DNA of 27,983 nt from JAVBNA01 sp031551875 (GCA_031551875.1 JAVBNA010000040.1:1-27983), one strand, 5' to 3'. Shown: positions 8,746 through 17,243, counted from the stretch's first letter. Notes: generated by a model not told the origin, from the sequence alone. Made by a program: numbers and translations.

Positions 8746-8810
8746 GCGCTACAATATATGATTGACCGGAAAAAACATGTACATCAAAACGAGCAAATCA
8801 CGATTTGCCC

Positions 8811-8839
8811 TTGCATTTCTTCCATGCAAGGGGTATAAT
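8811..8839 (+). promoter_or_regulatory. Main dcw-cluster promoter upstream of mraZ
   Basis: TTGCAT (-35, 8811-8816), a 17-base spacer and a perfect TATAAT (-10, 8834-8839) preceded by GGGG form a near-consensus sigma-A promoter. Initiation near 8846 gives a leader of about 90 bases. The -35 and spacer are covered by a perfect 9-base inverted repeat, CCCTTGCAT (8808-8816) and ATGCAAGGG (8824-8832). Confidence 0.88.
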
Positions 8840-8850
8840 TCAAAATATAA

Positions 8851-8876
8851 GTGGTGATTAGTGGGGATCGAGGTCA
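8851..8876 (+). promoter_or_regulatory. Candidate MraZ-binding direct repeats
   Basis: GTGGTG (8851-8856) and GTGGGG (8861-8866) recur at exactly one 10-base turn, with a degenerate third copy, AGGTCA, at 8871-8876. They lie just downstream of the predicted start point. MraZ is known to autoregulate its operon by binding short G-rich direct repeats with about 10-bp periodicity next to its promoter, so these are the likely operator. This is inferred from spacing and position. Confidence 0.65.
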
Positions 8877-8935
8877 AAAAGCGGGTTCAAAACCCAAATA
8901 AATCCCAAAATCCAATGCGAAGGTGGTGAAAACGA

Positions 8936-9409
8936 ATGGTTGACGGTTTAATTGGCTCTCAGGAACATAACATTGACGATAAAGGACGCATTGTCGTGCC
9001 CATCCGCTTCCGGGAAATCCTCGGCGACCATTTCGTGATCACACTGGGCATGAACAAGACTATTATACTCTGTTCAGAAGAATATTTCAACTACATGAGG
9101 CAGGAAGCGCTGCGCATGAAAATGACCAGCAAGTTCCGCACCTTTTTCATCGGCAACGCGCAGCCGGTCGACGTGGACAAGCAGGGACGCATTGTCATCC
9201 CGCAGAAGCTGAGAAAATTTGCCCTGCTGGAAAAGGAATGCACCTATGCGGGCGTTGTGGAATATGTACAGCTGTGGAACACCCAGCGCTATGACGCCTA
9301 CGTGGAAAGCCTCGATATGGACGAGGAGATTGAGCAGGAAATTTTCAACATGAATGAACGCAAGCGTCAGGATGAGGAGAAGAACAGGGAGACAGAGGAT
9401 GGAATTTAA
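8936..9409 (+). CDS. mraZ: Transcriptional regulator MraZ
   Basis: MraZ is a ring-forming DNA-binding protein with two tandem SpoVT/AbrB-like domains that regulates the dcw operon it heads. The paired signatures are DDKGRIVVPIRFR (14-26) and DKQGRIVIPQKLR (81-93). The 157 aa product is slightly longer than the usual 140-150, owing to an acidic and basic tail from about residue 128. AAGGTGGTGA (8920-8929) is a strong ribosome binding site six bases before the ATG. The 3' end overlaps the rsmH start by 11 bases. Confidence 0.95.
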   Translation: MVDGLIGSQEHNIDDKGRIVVPIRFREILGDHFVITLGMNKTIILCSEEYFNYMRQEALRMKMTSKFRTFFIGNAQPVDVDKQGRIVIPQKLRKFALLEKECTYAGVVEYVQLWNTQRYDAYVESLDMDEEIEQEIFNMNERKRQDEEKNRETEDGI

Positions 9410-10328
9410 CCATATACCCGTGCTTCTCGCTGAGGTGCTCGACGGACTTGCGATTAAACCGGACGGTATCTACATTGACGGCACAGCGGGCGGCGGAGGC
9501 CACTCAGAGGCCATTCTGAAAGAGCTGACCACCGGCCTGCTGCTTTCCATCGACCAAGATCCCGACGCGATTGAGACCATAAAGAAACGCCTGGCGCCCT
9601 ATCCCGGCAACCGCATCATTCAGCGCAACTTTTCCGAAATGACGCAGGCGGCGGCTGAGGCGGGCATTGAAGGGGCGGACGGCATCCTGCTTGACATTGG
9701 GGTGTCCTCCTTTCAGTTTGACGAGCCCGCCCGCGGATTTTCCTATCACAATGACGCGCCGCTCGACATGCGCATGTCGAAAAACGGCATGGCGGCAGCC
9801 GACGCGGTCAATACCCTCAGCTGGCAGGAGCTCGCCGAAATTTTCTCAAAGTACGGCGAGGAGCGCAGCGCAAAGCGCATTGCGCAGGGCATAGTTGCGG
9901 CGCGGGAAAAACAGCCGGTAAAAACAACCCTGGAGCTTGCGGACATTGTGCGCGAGTCAGTGCCCGCGGCGGTACGCCGGGAACCGGGGCATCCGGCGCG
10001 CAAGGTCTTTCAGGCGCTTCGCATCTATATTAACGACGAACTTGGCAATCTCGACCGGGGGCTGGACGCGGCATTTTCACTGCTCAGGCCGGGAGGGAGG
10101 CTGTGTGTCATTTCCTTCCACTCGCTTGAGGATCGGCTGATTAAGCGGCGCATGGCCGCTTGGTGCACGGGCTGCACCTGCCCGCCCGATTTTCCGGTGT
10201 GCGTGTGCGGTAAGCAGCCGCAGGCGGCGCTCATTGCCCGCAAGCCCATCGTGGCAGGCGAGGAGGAGCTCGAACGAAATCCCCGGAGCCGGAGTGCTAA
10301 GCTTCGGATTTGTGAAAAAAGACCATAA
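9399..10328 (+). CDS. rsmH: 16S rRNA (cytosine-1402-N4)-methyltransferase
   Basis: RsmH (MraW) uses SAM to methylate N4 of C1402 in the decoding centre of 16S rRNA. The product is 309 aa. The SAM-binding motif DGTAGGGGHS is at 27-36, followed by DGILLDIGVSS (94-104), RGFSYHNDAPLDMRM, FQALRIYINDEL and SFHSLEDRLIKR. A cysteine-rich stretch near 253-267 (CTGCTCPPDFPVCVC) is common in the family. ATG 9399, inside the end of mraZ, is chosen because AGGGAGA (9386-9392) is six bases upstream and the protein then begins with the family-typical FNHIPVLLAEVL. The overlap with mraZ suggests translational coupling. Confidence 0.96.
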   Translation: MEFNHIPVLLAEVLDGLAIKPDGIYIDGTAGGGGHSEAILKELTTGLLLSIDQDPDAIETIKKRLAPYPGNRIIQRNFSEMTQAAAEAGIEGADGILLDIGVSSFQFDEPARGFSYHNDAPLDMRMSKNGMAAADAVNTLSWQELAEIFSKYGEERSAKRIAQGIVAAREKQPVKTTLELADIVRESVPAAVRREPGHPARKVFQALRIYINDELGNLDRGLDAAFSLLRPGGRLCVISFHSLEDRLIKRRMAAWCTGCTCPPDFPVCVCGKQPQAALIARKPIVAGEEELERNPRSRSAKLRICEKRP

Positions 10329-10367
10329 CGGGAAAAACCAGACAGACAAACGAAAGGAGCGCGCAAG

Positions 10368-10898
10368 ATGGAGAATCGAAAGTATGAACTGCCGGAGTTT
10401 TCAAGCCTGAGTACAGCGGCGCGGCCGGAGAAAAAGGCCGAACCTCAAAAAAGAAAAACCAGAATACTGCAAATGCCGCCCCGGGAAGTGCCCATTCAGG
10501 GCCGGATGCTCAGCACGCGCCAGCTCCTCAAGTATGCGGCGGTGACCGCCGTAGTTGTCGTGGTTGTCGGGATTGTGCTGTCCAATAAGGTGCGCATCAA
10601 TGAGCTCAACAGCGCCATCGCAGCGCAGGAGGTCAAGCTCAGCGAGGCAGATCAGAAGTACAGCCAGCTGGGCATGGAGGCGCGCGCAAAGGTCAACATC
10701 CGTGACGTGGAGGAATACGCGACAAATGAACTGGGTATGCAGCTGCCCGAAGAGTACCAGGTGGAGACCGTTGAGCTTGCACAGGGCGACAAAACGGTCA
10801 TTCACGAGGGCGCGGGCGCGGGGGAGTCAAAGGACATGACGAGGGAATGGACAGAGATTCGAACCGGCGCGACAAACATTCTTGCATACTTAGGCTAA
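10368..10898 (+). CDS. ftsL: FtsL-like bitopic septum protein
   Basis: FtsL is a small bitopic membrane protein that joins FtsQ/DivIB and DivIC in controlling the FtsW-PBP septal synthase. Sequence conservation is low, so the call rests on architecture and position. There is a basic cytoplasmic N terminus of about 55 residues, one transmembrane helix (about 56-72, with a run of valines), then a heptad-like segment (75-105) and an ELGMQLP motif near 121-127. That last motif resembles the region after the coiled coil in FtsL/DivIC proteins. At 176 aa it is longer than the usual 90-130, with a charged C-terminal tail. It lies between rsmH and the PBP gene, the expected place, with GAAAGGAG upstream of the ATG. 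Confidence 0.8.
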   Translation: MENRKYELPEFSSLSTAARPEKKAEPQKRKTRILQMPPREVPIQGRMLSTRQLLKYAAVTAVVVVVVGIVLSNKVRINELNSAIAAQEVKLSEADQKYSQLGMEARAKVNIRDVEEYATNELGMQLPEEYQVETVELAQGDKTVIHEGAGAGESKDMTREWTEIRTGATNILAYLG

Positions 10899-10925
10899 GC
10901 GATTAATAAAACTTAGATAAGCGGG

Positions 10926-10961
10926 AGTGAGAGTTAAGAACAGGTCTTAGCTCTCACTTTT
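10926..10961 (+). terminator. Intercistronic stem-loop, possible attenuator, between ftsL and the PBP gene
   Basis: AGTGAGAGTTAAGA (10926-10939) pairs with TCTTAGCTCTCACT (10945-10958) in a 14-bp stem with one G-U pair and a five-base loop. Only TTT (10959-10961) follows before AAT, so full termination is doubtful. Partial termination, mRNA processing or 3' protection of the mraZ-rsmH-ftsL segment are all possible. Confidence 0.5.
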
Positions 10962-10992
10962 AATACGACGTAGTTTATTGGAGGCATGTTGA

Positions 10993-13290
10993 ATGTTCGG
11001 CAGGAAAAAGGACACGGCGAGAAACAGGCCGAAATCCGACTCTCTTCAGTTTGAACGGCGCGCCAAGGGTGTAAAGGTCGGATTGGCATGCGTAGGGTTT
11101 GCACTTATGGCGGGCGTGCTGTTTTACCGTCAGATTGTCACCGGCCCCGAACTGCAAAAAATGGCGGTCGAGCAGCAGCTGACCGACACCACCCTGACTG
11201 CGGCGCGCGGCACGGTCTACGACCGGAACATGAAGGCGCTTGCCACCAGTGTGTCGGTTTGGACGGTCTCGGTGGATCCGCGCGGGCTGCGCGACGCGAA
11301 GAAGAACATTAAGGAGGCCGAGCGGGCGGAGGTGTCCAAGCGGCTGTCCGAGATTCTGGAAATGGACTATCAGAAGGTCTACGAGCTGTGCGGAAAAAAT
11401 ACGCAGTATGAGAAGATCAAGGAAAACGTGGATCTGCACATCAAGGAAAAGATTGTGGCGCTGGTTCGTGAGCTTGCGGACAGCTACAAGATCAAAGGGG
11501 TCATCTACCTGACACCCAGCTTCAAACGATCCTATCCCTACAATGATTTTGCCTCTGCGGTGCTCGGCTATGTCGGCAAGGACAACAACGGGCAGGGCGG
11601 GCTGGAGGGGCAGTACGATCAGTTTCTGACCGGCGTGCCCGGGCGGCAGATCGCCGCCAAAAACGCGGTGGGCAAGGATATGCCGGAGGAATACGAGCGC
11701 CTGATCGACGCACAAAACGGCGGGAACCTGGTTCTGACCATTGACGAAGTGATCCAGCACTATGTGGAAAAAAATCTTGAGACCGCAATCAAAACCAATA
11801 AGGTGAAGAACCGCGCCTGCGCGATCATGATGGACATCAAATCGGGCGAGATTCTTGCGATGGCGGTGAAGGAGGGCTTTGACCCCAACAACTCCCGTGA
11901 GATTTTTGATAAGGAGCTGCAGAAATTCATTGACGCGATGCCCACGACGACCGAAGCGCAAAAGAAGGCCAAAAGCGATGCGACACTGGCGGCGCAGTTT
12001 GAACAGTGGCGCAACAAGGCGATTTCGGACACCTATGAACCGGGCTCGGTGTTCAAGATTGTCACGGCCGCCATCGGGCTTGAAGAGGGGATTGTGGACG
12101 CCGATTCGGGACATTTTGTGTGCAACGGCTCCTACAAGGTCAAGGATCGTACCATTCACTGTCACAAGACCACAGGACACGGCGTACAGAACTTTTCCCA
12201 GATCATGCAGAACTCCTGTAACCCCGGCTTCATTCAGCTGGGGCAGTCGATCGGCGTTGAGAAGTTCTCCAAATATTTCGAGGCATTCGGACTGACCGAG
12301 AAAACCGGCATTGATCTGCCGGGTGAAATGGGCAACAAGGGACTGTATCATACACAGAAGAATATGGGCATCGTCGAGCTGTCCAGCTCCTCCTTCGGAC
12401 AGAGCTTCGGCGTCACGCCCATCCAGATGATCACAGCGATCGCCGCCGCCACCAACGGCGGGTATCTGGTACAGCCGCATCTGGTAAGGCAGATTGTGGA
12501 TGATAAGGGCAACATCCTTCAGACGAACGGGACGACGGTCAAGCGTCAGGTGATCTCGGAGGAGACCTCCAAAAAGCTGTGCGCCATCCTCGAGACGGTG
12601 GTCAGCGAGGGCACCGGTAAAAACGCTTATGTGGAGGGCTATAAGGTGGCGGGCAAGACCGGCACTTCTGAAAAGCTCAATTCCACTGACAAGGAGGCGC
12701 GCATTGCCTCCTTCTGCGGCATCGCGCCCGCGGAGGATCCCCAGGTGGCGCTCCTGCTGCTGTTTGACGAACCCAACGGCACAAGCAAATACGGCAGCGT
12801 GGTTGCGGCGCCCGTGTTCGCCAACATCATGAGTGAGGTGCTGCCCTATCTAGGCGTAGAGAAGAACTATACCGAGGAGGAGCTCCAGAATCTGGCGGCA
12901 GCCACCCCGCGCCTTGGCGGAATGACACCGCAGGAGGCGACGCAGGAGGCAGATAAGGCAGGGCTCAAGATCAAGGTGCTTGGCTCGGGCGAAAAGGTCA
13001 TCAATCAGATCCCGGTCGCCGGACAGAAAATTCCCAAGGGCGGCAAGGTGGTCGTGTACACCGACGAAAACAGCGCAAAGAGCACGGTGACCGTACCTGA
13101 CTTCAACGGAAAAACCCTTTCGGAGGTCAATGCACTGGCGGCCGAGTATGAGCTCAACCTGAGCCTGACCGGCGCGGCCAAGCAGGGCGGCGCGGCGGTG
13201 TGCAGCGCGCAGAACATTGCGCCCGAGACAAAAGTTTCCCCCGGAACGGTGATAAAGGTTGATTTTGTGTCGCCCGATCGGGTAGAATAA
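10993..13290 (+). CDS. ftsI: Class B penicillin-binding protein with two PASTA domains (FtsI/SpoVD type)
   Basis: This is the septal or spore-type transpeptidase that cross-links peptidoglycan with the SEDS partner FtsW encoded downstream. The product is 765 aa. It has a basic N terminus, a membrane anchor (about 26-46), a PBP dimerisation domain opening with ARGTVYDRN (71-79), and a transpeptidase domain with SVFK (Ser352 nucleophile), SCN (408-410) and KTG (555-557). Two C-terminal PASTA domains follow (about 637-690 and 697-758). About 30 extra charged residues lie between DPNN (297-300) and the YEPGS motif. The start has TTGGAGG eight bases upstream. Two PASTA domains resemble Bacillus PbpB more than SpoVD (one). 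As the only PBP in the cluster, its division versus sporulation role is undecided. Confidence 0.93.
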   Translation: MFGRKKDTARNRPKSDSLQFERRAKGVKVGLACVGFALMAGVLFYRQIVTGPELQKMAVEQQLTDTTLTAARGTVYDRNMKALATSVSVWTVSVDPRGLRDAKKNIKEAERAEVSKRLSEILEMDYQKVYELCGKNTQYEKIKENVDLHIKEKIVALVRELADSYKIKGVIYLTPSFKRSYPYNDFASAVLGYVGKDNNGQGGLEGQYDQFLTGVPGRQIAAKNAVGKDMPEEYERLIDAQNGGNLVLTIDEVIQHYVEKNLETAIKTNKVKNRACAIMMDIKSGEILAMAVKEGFDPNNSREIFDKELQKFIDAMPTTTEAQKKAKSDATLAAQFEQWRNKAISDTYEPGSVFKIVTAAIGLEEGIVDADSGHFVCNGSYKVKDRTIHCHKTTGHGVQNFSQIMQNSCNPGFIQLGQSIGVEKFSKYFEAFGLTEKTGIDLPGEMGNKGLYHTQKNMGIVELSSSSFGQSFGVTPIQMITAIAAATNGGYLVQPHLVRQIVDDKGNILQTNGTTVKRQVISEETSKKLCAILETVVSEGTGKNAYVEGYKVAGKTGTSEKLNSTDKEARIASFCGIAPAEDPQVALLLLFDEPNGTSKYGSVVAAPVFANIMSEVLPYLGVEKNYTEEELQNLAAATPRLGGMTPQEATQEADKAGLKIKVLGSGEKVINQIPVAGQKIPKGGKVVVYTDENSAKSTVTVPDFNGKTLSEVNALAAEYELNLSLTGAAKQGGAAVCSAQNIAPETKVSPGTVIKVDFVSPDRVE

Positions 13291-13361
13291 TATGTCAGGG
13301 ATTGTTTTCCAGGTGGTCCCTCAGCTGCCCCGGATTCATAAGTCAAGGAGGGTTTAAAGCC

Positions 13362-16184
13362 ATGAATATCGAAAACCTATTTCACAAAATTGCATATACA
13401 ACGACGCTCCCGCCGCAGACGCCGCTGACCGGCGTCACAGCCGATTCGCGCAAGGTGGCGCCCGGCTGCCTGTTCGTGTGCATCACGGGTATGGTGTCCG
13501 ATGGGCATGATTTCGCGAAGCAGGCGCTTGAGCGGGGCGCGAGCGCCGTGCTTGTCGAGCAGGATCTGGGGCTGAGCGCCCAGATTTTGGTCAGCGACAC
13601 CCGCAAGGCCTATGCGCAGGTGTGCGCCAACTGGTTTGGCCGACCGGCCGAGCAGCTGCGGTTGATCGGCATTACCGGCACCAACGGCAAGACCTCCGTT
13701 TGCTTTATTTTAAAGCATCTGCTGGAAAAGCAGGGCTGTAAGGTGGGGCTGATCGGGACAATCCAGATCATGGTGGGCGACGAGGTGTTCGAAAACAATT
13801 TCACCACGCCCGACGCCTATGAATTCCATGCCTATTTAAGCCTGATGCGTGAAAAGGGCTGTGACACGGTGGTGATGGAGGTGTCCTCCCATTCGCTGTC
13901 GCTCGACCGGGTGTACGGCGTGCATTTCGCTGTGGCGGGGTTCACCAACCTGTCACAGGATCACCTTGATTTTCATAAGGATATGGAGAGCTATTTCACC
14001 GCAAAGAAGATGCTCTTTGAGATGGCCGACGTCGGCGTAACCAACGCGGATGACGAATACGGCCGCCGAATTTTGGACGGCAAGTCCTGCGAAAAGGTCA
14101 GCTATGCGGTGTATGAACAATCGGCCGGCTACCTTGCGAAGAACATCCGCAACCGTCCCGACGGGATTGATTTTGAGCTGCTTGCGCCGGACAGCATCGG
14201 GCGGGTCAATCTGCCCATCCCCGGCGAGTTTTCGGTGTACAACGCCCTGTGCGCTGCGGCCTGCGCGGCGGTGGCCGGTGTGCCCTTCCCTGTGATCGCA
14301 GAGGGACTGTCCACGGTCAGCGGGGTGAAGGGGCGGCTGGAGGTCGTGCCCACCGGACGCGATTTCACCGTGATCATCGACTACGCCCACACGCCCGACG
14401 GCGTGGAGAAGGCGATTCAGGCCATGCGCCCCACCTGTGAAGGACGGCTGGTGACGCTTGTGGGCTGCGGCGGGGACCGCGACCGGAAAAAGCGCCCCAT
14501 CATGGGCGCGACAGCGGCAAAGCTGTCCGATTTTGTGATCGTGACCAGCGACAACCCCCGTACCGAAGCGCCCGCCGCCATCATCGCGGACATTCTCGAG
14601 GGACTGCGCGGCACGAAAACACCCTATGTGGTGATTGAAAACCGCGAGGAGGCCATCCAGTATGCGATCCTGAGCGCACGGCCCAAGGATGTGCTGCTGC
14701 TGGTGGGGAAGGGGCATGAGACCTATCAGATCTTAGGCAAGGAAAAAATACACTTCGACGAGCGGGAAAAAATTGCCGGTGCGCTTGCCTTGCGTGAGGA
14801 GCAGGACAAACAGCGCATCATGCCTGTATCCCTGAAGGACGCCGCCCGCGCGATGGGCGTTCAAACGTCCGCTGCGGTGCAGTGCAGCTCGGTCAGCACC
14901 GACAGCCGCATTGTGGGGGAAGGGGCGCTGTTCTTTGCGCTGCACGGCGACCGCTTTGACGGCCATGCCTATGTGGACGCGGCATTTCAGAAGGGCGCCG
15001 CGGCGGCCGTGGTCGACCGTCCCATGCCCGAGGCGAAGGGCCCGGTCATAGAGGTGGCCGATACAAGGCTCGCGCTGCTCCAACTGGCGGGCTGGTACCG
15101 CGCACGCTTTAAGATCCCCGTGGTGGGGCTGACCGGCAGCGTGGGCAAGACCACGACCAAGGAAATGATCGCCTGCGTGCTGTCGGAGGAATTTAAAACC
15201 CTCAAAACCGAGGGCAACTTAAACAACGAAATCGGGCTGCCGCGCATGCTCTTCCGGCTGAACGCCGACTATGAATGCGCCGTGCTCGAGATGGGCATGA
15301 ACCACTTCGGCGAAATCTCCCGTCTGTCAAAGGCCGCCAGGCCCACGCTGGGTATCATCACGAACATTGGCGTGTCCCACATTGAAATGCTGGGCTCGCA
15401 GGAGGGTATCCTCAAGGCCAAGCGGGAAATTCTCGACGGTATGGACGCAGATGCGCCGCTCCTGCTCAACGGTGACGACAAGCTTCTTTATGAGGCGGCT
15501 GGACAGGAAACGCACCAGGTTTACCTCTACGGGATCGACAACCCCGAGTGTGCCTGCCGCGCCCGCGACATCCGCACCGAGGGCGCCGGCACAAGCTTTG
15601 TGATTGAATACAAAGGAAGCGCCTACGCCACCGAGCTTCCGACGGTTGGGCGGCACAATATCTACAATGCGTTGTGTGCCTTTTTAACCGGCGTATTGCT
15701 GGGCATTCCGCCCGAAAAAGCGGCCGGCTCGCTGCGCCGCTATGAACCGGCGGGGATGCGGCAGCGGATTGTGCCCTTTCAGGGGCTGACCGTGATCGAG
15801 GACTGCTACAACGCAAGTCCTGACTCGGTGCGCGCCGCCCTTTCGGTGCTTTCCGCCCTGCCGGTGACCGGCAAGCGGATCGCGGTGCTGGGCGACATGC
15901 TTGAATTGGGGAGCTACGCGCCACAGGCGCACACGGCGTGCGGAGACGCAGCGGCGGAAGCGGGTGTGGACCTGCTGCTCGGATACGGCACGGATGCGCG
16001 GTACTGTGTGGAGGCGGCGGCCAGAAAAGGTGTCGAAGCGCTGTGCTTTGACGACAAGGGCGCGCTGTCGCAGGCGCTTATAACACGGCTTTCCCCCGGC
16101 GACGCGGTGCTGTTCAAGGGCAGCCGCGCGATGAAGCTGGAAGAGGTGCTGAACACGCTGTATGAGCAGTGGAAAGCCGAGTAG
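13362..16184 (+). CDS. murE-murF: MurE-MurF fusion: UDP-MurNAc-tripeptide ligase and D-Ala-D-Ala ligase
   Basis: One uninterrupted 940-aa frame carries two complete Mur ligases. The MurE half (about 1-480) has the P-loop GTNGKTS (106-112), the HLDFH/YFTAKK region (201-216) with the lysine expected to be carbamylated, and DNPR (397-400), which marks meso-diaminopimelate specificity. The MurF half (about 487-940) has GSVGKTT (592-598), NLNNEIGLP (619-627), DCYNASPDSV (814-823) and LGDMLELG (843-850). Both halves are full length with almost no linker. Met487 (ATG 14820-14822) sits where a separate MurF would begin, but no stop precedes it and no ribosome binding site is well placed for it. ATG 13362 has AAGGAGGG nine bases upstream. 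The product would add meso-DAP and then D-Ala-D-Ala to the cytosolic UDP-MurNAc peptide. Confidence 0.95.
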   Translation: MNIENLFHKIAYTTTLPPQTPLTGVTADSRKVAPGCLFVCITGMVSDGHDFAKQALERGASAVLVEQDLGLSAQILVSDTRKAYAQVCANWFGRPAEQLRLIGITGTNGKTSVCFILKHLLEKQGCKVGLIGTIQIMVGDEVFENNFTTPDAYEFHAYLSLMREKGCDTVVMEVSSHSLSLDRVYGVHFAVAGFTNLSQDHLDFHKDMESYFTAKKMLFEMADVGVTNADDEYGRRILDGKSCEKVSYAVYEQSAGYLAKNIRNRPDGIDFELLAPDSIGRVNLPIPGEFSVYNALCAAACAAVAGVPFPVIAEGLSTVSGVKGRLEVVPTGRDFTVIIDYAHTPDGVEKAIQAMRPTCEGRLVTLVGCGGDRDRKKRPIMGATAAKLSDFVIVTSDNPRTEAPAAIIADILEGLRGTKTPYVVIENREEAIQYAILSARPKDVLLLVGKGHETYQILGKEKIHFDEREKIAGALALREEQDKQRIMPVSLKDAARAMGVQTSAAVQCSSVSTDSRIVGEGALFFALHGDRFDGHAYVDAAFQKGAAAAVVDRPMPEAKGPVIEVADTRLALLQLAGWYRARFKIPVVGLTGSVGKTTTKEMIACVLSEEFKTLKTEGNLNNEIGLPRMLFRLNADYECAVLEMGMNHFGEISRLSKAARPTLGIITNIGVSHIEMLGSQEGILKAKREILDGMDADAPLLLNGDDKLLYEAAGQETHQVYLYGIDNPECACRARDIRTEGAGTSFVIEYKGSAYATELPTVGRHNIYNALCAFLTGVLLGIPPEKAAGSLRRYEPAGMRQRIVPFQGLTVIEDCYNASPDSVRAALSVLSALPVTGKRIAVLGDMLELGSYAPQAHTACGDAAAEAGVDLLLGYGTDARYCVEAAARKGVEALCFDDKGALSQALITRLSPGDAVLFKGSRAMKLEEVLNTLYEQWKAE

Positions 16185-16205
16185 ACAGAGAAAGGGATGT
16201 TTCAA

Positions 16206-17216
16206 ATGTATGGAATTTTTGCATTGGCCGCGGCAGCCATTGCGTTCGGCGTGACCGCGCTTCTGGGAAAATGGGTGGTGCCCTATCTGCACAAGCTCAA
16301 ATATGGGCAGACCATCCTGGATATCGGCCCGGCCTGGCACAAAAAAAAGCAGGGCACGCCGACCATGGGCGGTGTGATGTTCATAATCGGCTGTTTTCTG
16401 GCAATCATAGTGACAGTGCCGCTGTACGCCTATTTCTCGAAGAATCAGGAAAACGCGCTTGATACGGTGCGTCTGTACGGCGGGCTGCTGATGGCGGTTG
16501 CCTATGCGATGATCGGCTTCTTTGACGATTACATCAAGGTGGTCAAAAAACGCAACCTCGGCTTGACCGTCCGGCAAAAGTTCCTGCTGCAATTTCTGGT
16601 CGGCGGGATATACCTGTTCGGTTTGTATTTGGCCGGAGCAGACGGCAGGACGATCATTCCCTTTGCGGGGACGGTCGATCTCGGGCTCTTCTACTGGCCG
16701 CTTGCGCTGCTGGCCATTGTGCTGACCGTCAACGCGGTCAATCTGACCGACGGCATTGACGGGCTGGCCTCCTCGGTGACCTTTTTCGGCGCCATCGTGC
16801 TTATGGTGGCCGCCTCCATGCTCGCGAAGTACAGCCTGAGCATCGCCGGCGCGGCGCTCGCGGGCGGCTGCATCGGCTTTCTGATCTGGAACTTTCATCC
16901 GGCCAAGGTGTTCATGGGCGATACCGGTTCGCTGTTTCTCGGCGGGATGGTGTGCATGCTCGCCTTTGGCCTCAACATGCCGATCATTCTGATCCCCGTC
17001 GGCGTCATCTATTTCGCCGAGGCGCTGTCGGTGATGATCCAGGTGAGCTATTTCAAGGCCACCAAGGGCAAGCGCATTTTCAAAATGACCCCCATTCATC
17101 ATCACTTTGAGATGTCGGGCTGGTCAGAGGTCAAAATTGTTTCGGTGTTCAGTGTGATCACCATGATCGGCGGTATCATCGCACTGGGAAGCATATATCT
17201 GGGCGTATCGATATAA
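16206..17216 (+). CDS. mraY: Phospho-N-acetylmuramoyl-pentapeptide transferase
   Basis: MraY is the integral membrane enzyme that makes lipid I from UDP-MurNAc-pentapeptide and undecaprenyl phosphate. The product is 336 aa with about ten hydrophobic segments. Conserved sites are KKQGTPTMGG (47-56), the Asp pair in FFDDYIK (105-111), NLTDGIDG (179-186), MGDTGS (237-242) and PIHHHFE (296-302). ATG 16206 is preferred because AAAGGG (16191-16196) is nine bases upstream. ATG 16197 directly abuts that sequence but cannot be fully excluded. It starts 21 bases after the murE-murF stop. A murD gene usually follows mraY but is missing here. Confidence 0.96.
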   Translation: MYGIFALAAAAIAFGVTALLGKWVVPYLHKLKYGQTILDIGPAWHKKKQGTPTMGGVMFIIGCFLAIIVTVPLYAYFSKNQENALDTVRLYGGLLMAVAYAMIGFFDDYIKVVKKRNLGLTVRQKFLLQFLVGGIYLFGLYLAGADGRTIIPFAGTVDLGLFYWPLALLAIVLTVNAVNLTDGIDGLASSVTFFGAIVLMVAASMLAKYSLSIAGAALAGGCIGFLIWNFHPAKVFMGDTGSLFLGGMVCMLAFGLNMPIILIPVGVIYFAEALSVMIQVSYFKATKGKRIFKMTPIHHHFEMSGWSEVKIVSVFSVITMIGGIIALGSIYLGVSI

Positions 17217-17243
17217 GGTGCGCCGCTTGGAAGGAGCTCGTCT

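Noticed and set aside
10975..12480. 500-codon minus-strand frame opposite the PBP gene
   Set aside because: Same shadow effect. The plus strand holds an unmistakable transpeptidase.
15684..17105. Long minus-strand open frame opposite the murE-murF and mraY genes
   Set aside because: Antisense shadow of strongly supported genes, with low-information His/Gln/Arg composition and no family signature.
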